A stretch of 64,000 nt of DNA, taken from positions 1-64,000 of the forward strand of contig JAJDYE010000017.1 in the NCBI GenBank assembly GCA_022822905.1, in the 5' to 3' direction. The position numbers and the translations under genes were made by a program. A model generated the notes under the pieces. It was not told the origin of the DNA and did not search any database. It worked only from the letters and a program-made list of their open reading frames with translations. Shown one piece after another: positions 34,378 to 40,847 of the stretch (the first letter of the stretch is position 1; each line of letters begins with the position of its first letter). This DNA is from Acidimicrobiia bacterium. GTDB lineage: Bacteria > Actinomycetota > Acidimicrobiia > Acidimicrobiales > Bin134.

Positions 34378-35112
34378 CTAGCAAGAAGTGTCTTCACCCT
34401 CGTCATAATCTGTCAAGCGTAACCGCGAATTATACTCGTCCTCATTTTCCTCGGGAACATAAGCAATGGGTATAGACTCCCCCAGTAAACAAGCCTCTAC
34501 AAGCCAATCCTGTTCAAGAGGCGAAAACGCTCCCACATCGTCTTCAAATCTAAAGTCAAAAAATCGCCACAGACCCATAAACCCAAAATCGATATATACA
34601 GGATTCGTTGCTGCACTCCATTTGTGTAGCAGACGGCTTCTGCTCATCCACTTCACATATCGCACTAGTGGACGCAATAAGATCTCGCCTTGCCACATAA
34701 GTCCAAGGTTGAAATAATTCGGGTTCACACTTCCACGATCACCATTTACAATCCATATCATCTCTTTGTAAAAGCTCTCACGGCTAGCGAGTTCTTCAAA
34801 CGACATTGGAGAGTTCTGAAATTCGATTACAAGACCGTGTGGTGTCTTGACATCAGCAATATGCTTTTCGCCGGTTCGATCATCAAAATGTACAATTTCT
34901 TGCCAATCTTCCGGAAACAGATTCTTCCATCCACGATGCCACTCGGATTCCGGTCCCCACCATGGATCGCAATTGGTCCCTGGCATGTGCGCCCAATGCC
35001 AGATTATGTATCGGCCACATTTGGCCACCATTTCTCCATCACAATATTGGCAGTTGCCTCGAAGTCCCTTTTTCGGTCTACTTCGTTCGCCATCAACGAG
35101 TGCAAATTGCAT
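34378..35112 (-). CDS. CoiA-like nuclease-fold protein
   Basis: The 244-aa product matches the layout of competence-protein-CoiA-like proteins. There is a Cys pair for zinc (CQYCDG at 21-26) with a following HWAH, then SEWHRGWKN, then the nuclease core HIADVKTPHGLVIEFQNSPMS (D...E-x-Q, a PD-(D/E)xK variant) and RESFYKEMIWIVNG. DNA cleavage or binding is inferred from the family. The gene is clearly AT-richer than chromosomal neighbours, a sign of horizontal transfer. It lies 40 bp after copy B of the small protein and 223 bp before the 272-aa gene on the same strand. Confidence 0.78.
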   Translation of the reverse strand: MQFALVDGERSRPKKGLRGNCQYCDGEMVAKCGRYIIWHWAHMPGTNCDPWWGPESEWHRGWKNLFPEDWQEIVHFDDRTGEKHIADVKTPHGLVIEFQNSPMSFEELASRESFYKEMIWIVNGDRGSVNPNYFNLGLMWQGEILLRPLVRYVKWMSRSRLLHKWSAATNPVYIDFGFMGLWRFFDFRFEDDVGAFSPLEQDWLVEACLLGESIPIAYVPEENEDEYNSRLRLTDYDEGEDTSC

Positions 35113-35152
35113 AGAGAGAACCGAACTCCACTTTCTTTTCGTTGACTTGGGG

Positions 35153-35359
35153 CTATGCCAAGGATTCGTCTTCCGCTGACGGTAGGTCTTCTTCGGTTAG
35201 CACGTCACCCCAGATGAGCCACAAGTCCCGTAGGAGAGGGTGATCGAGGCGGTCTTCTTTGCCGAGTTCGTAGAAGCCGCGCAATCCCAGCCCAGTCGCA
35301 TCGGCGTTCCTCTTCAGCATCTCAACGCTGTCCTCTCGAGGGACGGTCAAGCTGGCCAT
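35153..35359 (-). CDS. Small conserved protein, copy B (68 aa)
   Basis: This is a near copy of the protein at 33135: identical through most of the first 60 residues, with four substitutions (positions 11, 16, 32, 40), and a longer tail DESLA. The DNA just upstream, GACGCTTAGGAGG, is also identical to that before copy A, where it includes the stop codon of the 272-aa gene. The duplicated segment therefore began within the 3' end of a preceding gene, so a lost or replaced partner upstream of copy B is likely. Function unknown. Confidence 0.7.
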   Translation of the reverse strand: MASLTVPREDSVEMLKRNADATGLGLRGFYELGKEDRLDHPLLRDLWLIWGDVLTEEDLPSAEDESLA

Positions 35360-35409
35360 GGGGACCTCCTAAGCGTCTGCCCAGAGTGTGGCATCCGGAG
35401 CGCTTTCGC

Positions 35410-35526
35410 TTAGAGCATATTGACAACGGTGACAACCAGTGCCACTGCTCGCTCAGTGAGGTCCTGCCCTGAACCGGGGTTCACGGTCCAAACATTTCCT
35501 GGTGGCGTCCCCGCTTTCCATCCCAC
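35410..35526 (-). pseudogene. Possible C-terminal gene remnant (38 codons)
   Basis: On the minus strand a short frame from GTG 35526 to TAA 35410 reads WTVNPGSG, then LTERAVALVVTVVNML, which looks like the end of a folded protein rather than random sequence. No start with a ribosome site is evident, and the frame is closed upstream by TAG. It may be a leftover of a gene deleted when the island was rearranged. Weak evidence; it could be chance. The remainder of the 35360-35700 gap holds the composite repeat. Confidence 0.2.
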
Positions 35527-35552
35527 TGCCGGCAACTAGTCGAACCGGAACC

Positions 35553-35676
35553 ACCCCCGCTCCCGGTAGCCTCCACTCGGCTGCCTGACAGCAGCTCTCG
35601 CGGCATCCCGCCGCCCTCACTTCCCCCACAAAGACGTAACCCCGGCCGTTTGCCGAAGCAGGGACGGTTCCGGGGT
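35553..35676. repeat. Composite intergenic repeat, copy 2
   Basis: 35553-35610 repeats the left flank seen at 23460 (GGTAGCCTCCACTCGGCTGCC, CGCGGCATCCC). The 40-bp palindrome then follows in the opposite orientation (35638-35676), whereas in copy 1 it is forward. The element ends 24 bp before the Abi-like gene. Confidence 0.6.
35638..35676 (-). repeat. Dispersed palindromic repeat, copy 2 (inverted)
   Basis: The arms AACCCCGG (35638-35645) and CCGGGGT (35670-35676) match, with the core read on the minus strand. The core is identical to copies 1 and 3. Together with copy 3 (36483) it brackets the Abi-like gene as an inverted pair. Confidence 0.85.
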
Positions 35677-35700
35677 CTTCAAGAGTGAGGATACCGGCCC

Positions 35701-36387
35701 ATGCCCCAGCCGTCCACCTTCGATCCGGTTGTCATCCGCGACCGCCTCAGCCCCGACCGCCTGCGCTCCTACCTCCAGGATTGCAACGACGATCTGCACC
35801 GGGCACTCGACCTCTACGCCTGGAACGCTCACATCGCCGCTGCGTTCCTCGAAGACCTCGGTCGGCTAGAAGTCGTGCTCCGCAACCGCTTCGACGAGGC
35901 CCTGACTGACCTCACTGCATCGGCTGGTGTGCCACATCCGTGGTTCGACCACAGAACCCTGTTTCCCAGCCGTAACAGCAAGCACATGCTCAAGGCGATC
36001 GCAAAGGCTAAACAGCGGGCAGCGAGAAGCGGGAGGCACCAGATCACTAATAGCGGGGTTATCGTCGAACTTGGATTCGGGTTCTGGCGTTATCTTTGCG
36101 CGCCGCGCTACCACACCACGATGTGGGTTCCTGTCCTAGGTGCCCAGTTCCCAGACCATCCCTCCGCGGGCAACACAGCTCGAATACGGTCCGATGTGGA
36201 ATCCCGGATGAGGCAACTCCACTTCCTGAGAAACCGAGTGGCGCACCACAGGCCCGTCCATCGCCGAGCCTTAGCTAAGGACGCTGTCATGATCTTGGAG
36301 CTCGTCCAGTGGATGTGTCCCGACGCTCACGCCTGGATGTCTGGGCTGTCTCCTGTCCCTGCGGTACTTGCAACCCGACCTGTTTGA
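35701..36387 (+). CDS. Abi-like (HEPN-type) protein
   Basis: The 228-aa product has the Abi_2-like arrangement found in many actinobacteria: LSPDRLRSYLQDCNDDLHRALDLYAWNAHIAAAF..L..LEVVLRNR near the N-terminus and LRNRVAHHRPV near residues 176-186. R177-x4-H182 is the Rx4-6H motif of HEPN ribonucleases. Such proteins are linked to abortive infection by RNA cleavage. No antitoxin (for example an MNT nucleotidyltransferase) is next to it. It sits between inverted copies of the palindromic repeat, as though carried by them. Confidence 0.8.
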   Translation: MPQPSTFDPVVIRDRLSPDRLRSYLQDCNDDLHRALDLYAWNAHIAAAFLEDLGRLEVVLRNRFDEALTDLTASAGVPHPWFDHRTLFPSRNSKHMLKAIAKAKQRAARSGRHQITNSGVIVELGFGFWRYLCAPRYHTTMWVPVLGAQFPDHPSAGNTARIRSDVESRMRQLHFLRNRVAHHRPVHRRALAKDAVMILELVQWMCPDAHAWMSGLSPVPAVLATRPV

Positions 36388-36482
36388 CCATCACCCCATT
36401 TGGGTCGAAGCCCACCGCATCTGCGACAGACACCGAAAAACTGTTGACGCAAGCAGCAGCCCTCGGTAGGCTGAACAGCCTA

Positions 36483-36522
36483 AACCCCGGAACCGTCCCT
36501 GCTTCGGCAAACGGCCGGGGTT
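36483..36522 (+). repeat. Dispersed palindromic repeat, copy 3
   Basis: The arms AACCCCGG (36483-36490) and CCGGGGTT (36515-36522) enclose a core identical to copies 1 and 2. The tail reads ACGCCGTTTCT. It is 95 bp downstream of the Abi-like gene. Between 36388 and 36646 nothing else is recognisable. Confidence 0.85.
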
Positions 36523-36646
36523 ACGCCGTTTCTTGTGCAAGCTGACAGCTCTTTTGTGTGCCACTACACATCAGCCCAGTCCCTTCGCCGCAACTCTGGC
36601 TTGCCTCTGATGTCGTGGCGGGGCCTCCCTTGCCCCTGTGATGGCG

Positions 36647-36847
36647 TTAGCTCAGTCGCAGCGACCTCGAAGATGCTTCAGCCTCGCGGCGATGCCGGGC
36701 CATCTCAAACAGATCGTCATGAAGGGTCTCACGCTGCTGGGCTGTCAACATCTGCTCGATTGACCGAAGCGTCGTGCTCCCTGCCTTGCTTTCTGCCTTT
36801 GGCAGTATTTCCTGTCCTTGTGATGCCTGCTGATTCGCCACGTTCAC
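36647..36847 (-). CDS. Small hypothetical protein (66 aa)
   Basis: A GTG start at 36847 has the strong ribosome site AAGGGGG 6 nt upstream. The product is helical and charged (LRSIEQMLTAQQRETLHDDLFEMARHRREAE), typical of a small regulatory or antitoxin-like protein. The opposite-strand frame of 154 codons over the same bases is Cys- and Ser-rich without structure and is judged spurious. It lies divergent from the decayed XRE gene. No family recognised. Confidence 0.5.
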   Translation of the reverse strand: MNVANQQASQGQEILPKAESKAGSTTLRSIEQMLTAQQRETLHDDLFEMARHRREAEASSRSLRLS

Positions 36848-36892
36848 AAGCTACCCCCTTCTGCTTCGTGGCTCGCGACTCAGAGATAAATC

Positions 36893-37326
36893 ATGTTCTT
36901 GGCTCACCTGCTACGAAGCTTTGGCTCACGTTGCGACAATGCGCTCCCTGCGACCGTCTTGGATGCACGGCTCGTGCGGCCGTCTCGCAGAACCTTTGAT
37001 GCGGCCTTAGCGGGGCGGACGCTTGTCCTCCGGGAAGATCACTTCGGGGCGTCGCTGGCCAATCCGAAATCTCAGCGGCTTACTTGCAGAAGCTTGAACG
37101 AGGACGGGTTGAGGAGCCTTCACCCCGGATTTTGCAGAGGCTCTCAGATGCGCTTCGGATCGATTACAGCCGACTTATGCAGCTTGCAGGCTACAAACTT
37201 CCGAGTAGCCGCCGTCCGACTAGCCCACTCGCAACTCGCTTTGCAGATGCTCGATAAACAGAGGCCGAAGAGCGAGCAGTAGCAGTATTCATCGACCACC
37301 TCGTCCAGCAAAGGGAAGAAGAATAG
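36893..37326 (+). pseudogene. Decayed XRE-family regulator (frameshift plus nonsense codon)
   Basis: Joining two frames gives a recognisable XRE helix-turn-helix. Frame 2 gives AGRTLVLREDHFGASLA; at about 37055-37062 it shifts to frame 1, which continues GQSEISAAYLQKLERGRVEE, then PSPRILQRLSDALRIDYSRLMQLAGYKLP. This is the classic 'S.aYLsklErG...Ps...L..la.aL......l..laGy' pattern. An in-frame TAA at 37255-37257 interrupts it before TEAEERAVAVFIDHLVQQREEE (stop 37324), which is the usual tail of this subfamily. At least two lesions make it a pseudogene. The 5' end is not certain. Confidence 0.7.
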
Positions 37327-37424
37327 CGCTGGCAGAGCCTGCAATGGCTACCTACAAGTCGAGGAACCGACCGAAGGGAAAGGGAGGTGCGCTGCCCGCA
37401 ACTCCCTGTATATTTCATGGTCTA

Positions 37425-37464
37425 AACCCCGGAACCGTCACTGCTTCGGCAAACGGCCGGGGTT
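37425..37464 (+). repeat. Dispersed palindromic repeat, copy 4
   Basis: The arms AACCCCGG (37425-37432) and CCGGGGTT (37457-37464) are intact; the core differs from the others by one base (CGTCACTGC instead of CGTCCCTGC). The tail TTACGCCTTTCT is conserved. It lies 32 bp before the 3' end of the convergent MFS gene, at the right edge of the island. The rest of 37327-37496 holds nothing else recognisable. Confidence 0.85.
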
Positions 37465-37496
37465 ACGCCTTTCTGGGACATTGCCACTGCTGTTCG

Positions 37497-38723
37497 TCAC
37501 CCTGGCGCCGTTCTGAACCAGGGGTCGCGGTCTATCAGTTTGCTGACTGTGGTGACGAGGATGAGGAGGGCGGCGGAGAGGGCGGCGCCGGTCCATAGGA
37601 CTAGGCGGGTGTCGCCTATGGCCAGGAGGCCGGCGACGGCGGCGGGGCCGCCGACTTGGCCGATGCGGATGGCGGTGCCCCAGGCGGCCACCATCACGGC
37701 CCGGTGCTCATTGGGGGCCAGCGAGGCGGCTCGGCTTTGCAGCGGGACCACCACCATCTGATCGGCGGCACCGAGCACGAGCACCGGGGCGATGATCACC
37801 GCCAGCGAGGGCGATGCCGCCATCCCCGTCAGGCAGATGACGAAGCCCACGTAGCCCGCCCGCACGATGGCCGAAGTGGAGTAGCGGCCGGCGATACGGC
37901 CCATGCTCAAGGCCACCAGTCCCGCCGACACCGCGGGCAGCGACTGGATCAGCCCCCGAATCCCAGCCGAGGCGCCGAACTCATTGTCGAGGTGGATGGG
38001 CATGGTGGTGATCCCGACGGCGAAGAAGATGAGGAATGTGAACGGGGCCACCAACAGCAGAACGCCCACCTCGGGCCGTATCAGATGAGGGCGAGCTTGG
38101 CGGAGCTGGTGGCGCAACGGCTCAGGGGTGCGCCGCTCGTCAGGAGGCAGCAGGGTGGCTGCAAACAGGGCCAGCACGATGGTGGCGGCGTGCATGGCGA
38201 ACGGTCCCCGCCAGCCGAACAGCTCGGTGAGCAGGCCGCCTGCGGCGGGCAGCGCCGCTACGCTCAAGTTCATGGCCAGCGCGTTCTGGCCGATGATCCG
38301 GGTGCGCTCTACTCCCTCGTAGTTGTCGCCGATGATGACCAGCGCCAGGCTCAGGAATCCCGATGATCCCAGCCCCTGGATGAACCGGAATGTCAGCAGC
38401 ATGGCCAGGTTTGTCGACGCCATGATCACCAGGCCGGCCAGCCCGAACAACAGCAAACAGGGCACAATGATGCGGCGGCGCCCGTAGCGGTCGGCGGCTA
38501 CCCCGATCACCGAGGCCATGAACAGGCCGGGGGCGTGGGCGGTCATCAAGATGAACACCGAGGTTTGGTCGGAAATGTCAAACGCCTTGGCGATGTCGGG
38601 GATGGCGGGGGCAATGGAAGCGTTCGGGAGTATCACCGCGGCCCCGATCAACCACACCACCACGAGCTGCGACCGCCGAAGCCCCACGTCTCGACGGTAT
38701 TGCCCCACCGCGTCGGATGGCAT
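37497..38723 (-). CDS. MFS transporter
   Basis: The 408-aa product has about 12 hydrophobic helices and motif A DRYGRRR after TM2 (VIGVAADRYGRRRIIVPC). The ERTRIIGQNALAMNLSVAALPAAGGLLTELFGWR block resembles drug:H+ antiporters of the DHA1 type. The start MPSDAVGQYRRD precedes the first helix at about residue 20. No coupled gene tells the substrate. It is divergent from the lipoprotein at 38765 (41 bp apart). Confidence 0.88.
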   Translation of the reverse strand: MPSDAVGQYRRDVGLRRSQLVVVWLIGAAVILPNASIAPAIPDIAKAFDISDQTSVFILMTAHAPGLFMASVIGVAADRYGRRRIIVPCLLLFGLAGLVIMASTNLAMLLTFRFIQGLGSSGFLSLALVIIGDNYEGVERTRIIGQNALAMNLSVAALPAAGGLLTELFGWRGPFAMHAATIVLALFAATLLPPDERRTPEPLRHQLRQARPHLIRPEVGVLLLVAPFTFLIFFAVGITTMPIHLDNEFGASAGIRGLIQSLPAVSAGLVALSMGRIAGRYSTSAIVRAGYVGFVICLTGMAASPSLAVIIAPVLVLGAADQMVVVPLQSRAASLAPNEHRAVMVAAWGTAIRIGQVGGPAAVAGLLAIGDTRLVLWTGAALSAALLILVTTVSKLIDRDPWFRTAPG

Positions 38724-38764
38724 GATCTGAGCGTGGAGAAGGTGGCAACCCGGGCCGAAGAGTC

Positions 38765-39127
38765 GTGAGCTTCCGGCGGATCGCTCTATTGCTGGCGGTG
38801 GTGTTGCTCGCTGCCGGCTGCACTACCAAGACCAAGGAGCTTCCCCAAGGGCCGCCCCGGGAGATCCGCATCATCAACAACGTGGAGGTGGCCGACGACG
38901 ACCGCATCCTCACCGTCCGCTACTGGGGCACCGAGTGCGAGGAGTTCAGCGACTCCGAAGTTGACTACGGCATCACTCAGATCAAAATCACCGTCTACGC
39001 CCAGGTCATCACCGAGGAGTGCCAGCGCTCCGGTCTCCAGCAAACCGCTGACATTGCCCTCGACCAACCCCTAGACAACCGCATCATCATCGACGCCAAC
39101 ACCGACACCGTGGTCTGGGAGCCCTAG
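38765..39127 (+). CDS. Small lipoprotein
   Basis: The 120-aa product has a GTG start and a lipoprotein signal MSFRRIALLLAVVLLAAGC with the lipobox LAAGC (Cys19). The mature part is beta-rich with two further Cys (ECEEF and EECQ), probably forming a disulfide. No family is recognised. Its last four bases overlap the end of convergent menC. Confidence 0.75.
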   Translation: MSFRRIALLLAVVLLAAGCTTKTKELPQGPPREIRIINNVEVADDDRILTVRYWGTECEEFSDSEVDYGITQIKITVYAQVITEECQRSGLQQTADIALDQPLDNRIIIDANTDTVVWEP

Positions 39128-40110
39128 CGGCCCTCCCTGGCGACTGCGGGACTATGGGGTGGGAGGGGGCAGCGGCCGCCAGCAATAGTCGGCAAATCGG
39201 CAACATCGCGGGTGAACAGCGCGGGCGTGATGGCGCCGTGGACTTGTTGGGGACCTGGGAGGGCGACAGCCACGCTCAGGGCGGCGTGCTGGCCGATGGC
39301 GGAGTCTAGGTAGTTGGTGACGACAACTTTGCGGCCTTGGTTGGTCCAGCGGCGGGCGGCGGCATAGGCCGAGCAGGGACCTCCGAGGGCCATGGGCTTG
39401 ACCACCACGACGGAAATTGACTCGGGCAACTCGGCATCAACAGAGGCCAGGCTGTCGTCAACCGCTACGGGGACCGGGGACCGCTCGGCTACCAGAGCCA
39501 GGGCTTCTATTCCTGCCACCGGCTCTTCCACGTACTCGATATCGAATTGCTCCAAGCGGGACAGCGCAGCCACGGCTTGATCCACGGTCCATGCTCCGTT
39601 GGCGTCGAGCCGAAGGCGACAACTATCCCCAATGGAATCTCGCACGGCGGCTACCGCAGCTACGTCGACCTCGATATCGGACGCGCCCACCTTCAGCTTG
39701 GCCGTGCCATAGCCGTCAGTCACCGCGGCGACCGCATCTTCGGCATCGGCAACAAGGGCGTTGAGCTCCACTGCATCGGCCACTGGCCCGCCCTCGGAGA
39801 GCATCTCAGCCTGGGTTTGGCCACTCTGCTGGGCTTCCATATCGAGCAAGGCCAACTCGACTGCGCTGTGGGCAAACCGCTCGGAGGGCAAGTTTCCAAG
39901 ATCGGGATCAGTCGCCCACTCCTCTAATGCCTCCCGTGTGGCCGACAGATCAGCACCGGGCCATCCAGGCAGGGGCATGGCTTCTCCCCAGCCGTATACG
40001 GCGCCTTCGGAGATCTGAATCAGAATTCCATCTCTTTGGGTGATGGCTCCCCGGCTAGTCATCACCGGAAGGCGCAGCTTGAGTGAGACCTCGCTCAGCT
40101 CGACACGCAT
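39124..40110 (-). CDS. menC: o-Succinylbenzoate synthase MenC
   Basis: The 328-aa enolase-superfamily enzyme dehydrates SHCHC to o-succinylbenzoate in menaquinone synthesis. Catalytic landmarks are AKLKVG (K-x-K base), the metal ligands in RLDANGAW, VEEP and VAVDDSL, and the second catalytic Lys in VVVKPMALGG. The start at MRVELSEV (ATG 40110) fits the family; the longer frame to 40293 lies inside menH. It overlaps menH by 16 bp and is the last gene of the operon. Confidence 0.92.
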   Translation of the reverse strand: MRVELSEVSLKLRLPVMTSRGAITQRDGILIQISEGAVYGWGEAMPLPGWPGADLSATREALEEWATDPDLGNLPSERFAHSAVELALLDMEAQQSGQTQAEMLSEGGPVADAVELNALVADAEDAVAAVTDGYGTAKLKVGASDIEVDVAAVAAVRDSIGDSCRLRLDANGAWTVDQAVAALSRLEQFDIEYVEEPVAGIEALALVAERSPVPVAVDDSLASVDAELPESISVVVVKPMALGGPCSAYAAARRWTNQGRKVVVTNYLDSAIGQHAALSVAVALPGPQQVHGAITPALFTRDVADLPTIAGGRCPLPPHSPAVAREGR

Positions 40111-40847
40111 TGGATCACCGCTGCTGCGGTGGCGTCGGGGGCTTCTAGGTGAGCGGCATGGCCTGCGCCGGGGATCAAATGGACGGTTGCTTGAGGAATG
40201 ACCGCAGCCATTTGCTGGGCGATGGCCACGAACTTGGAGTCGTCTGAGCCCGCGATGAGGACGCAGGGCATGGACAGCTCTGACAACCGACAACCGATGG
40301 GGTCGACCGCTCCGGCCCCCATGCCCCGCAGACTGTGGGCCAAGCCTCGGGGGTCGCAGCCCAGCCGCTGGGCCCGCAGTTCAGTCTGCTGATCGGCTGG
40401 CAGTCGGGTTCGCTGGGTCGCAAACAGCGGTCGATCGGCCCAATGGTCGGCGAACCATTCGATGCCCTCTGATTCGATCCGGTCGGCCAGGGCTTCGTCG
40501 GCGACGATGCGCTCGGCCCGCTCCGCGGAATCGTCGATGCCGGCTCGGGCCCCGATGAGGGCTAGCGCAACAACACGGTAGGGATGGGCCAACGCCACGT
40601 GGAGCGCGACCCGACCACCCATCGAATAGCCCACCAGGGCGAACTGCTCTAGATGAGCGGTGGCCGAAACCACACCAGCTACTGCGGCAGCCATGGAGTA
40701 GTCAGTCGGATCGTCGGAGACTGGCCCCAATCCGTGGCCGGGAAGGTCCAGAGCCAGCACCGGGCCGGGAAGCCGGCTGGTGAGCGGCGCCATGGCTGCG
40801 GCCGAGCCGGTGAAGCCGTGCAGGACCACTGTGGCCGTCTGGTTCAT
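40095..40847 (-). CDS. menH: SHCHC synthase MenH (alpha/beta hydrolase)
   Basis: The 250-aa alpha/beta-hydrolase has an HGFTGSAAAM oxyanion region, nucleophile elbow GYSMGG, a late Asp in AGSDDSKF and the catalytic His in GAGHAAHLE. The GFTGS.....L motif and the location between menD and menC identify it as MenH, which eliminates pyruvate from SEPHCHC. Its start overlaps the menD stop by four bases (ATGA). Confidence 0.88.
   Translation of the reverse strand: MNQTATVVLHGFTGSAAAMAPLTSRLPGPVLALDLPGHGLGPVSDDPTDYSMAAAVAGVVSATAHLEQFALVGYSMGGRVALHVALAHPYRVVALALIGARAGIDDSAERAERIVADEALADRIESEGIEWFADHWADRPLFATQRTRLPADQQTELRAQRLGCDPRGLAHSLRGMGAGAVDPIGCRLSELSMPCVLIAGSDDSKFVAIAQQMAAVIPQATVHLIPGAGHAAHLEAPDATAAAVIQCVSS

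Noticed and set aside
36483-36522. Palindromes as integron attC sites
   Set aside because: The 3' box reads GTTACGC rather than GTTRRRY, no integrase is present, and copies are in both orientations.
36535-36999. 154-codon plus-strand frame after the Abi gene
   Set aside because: It is Cys- and Ser-rich without structure and overlaps a better-supported small gene on the opposite strand.
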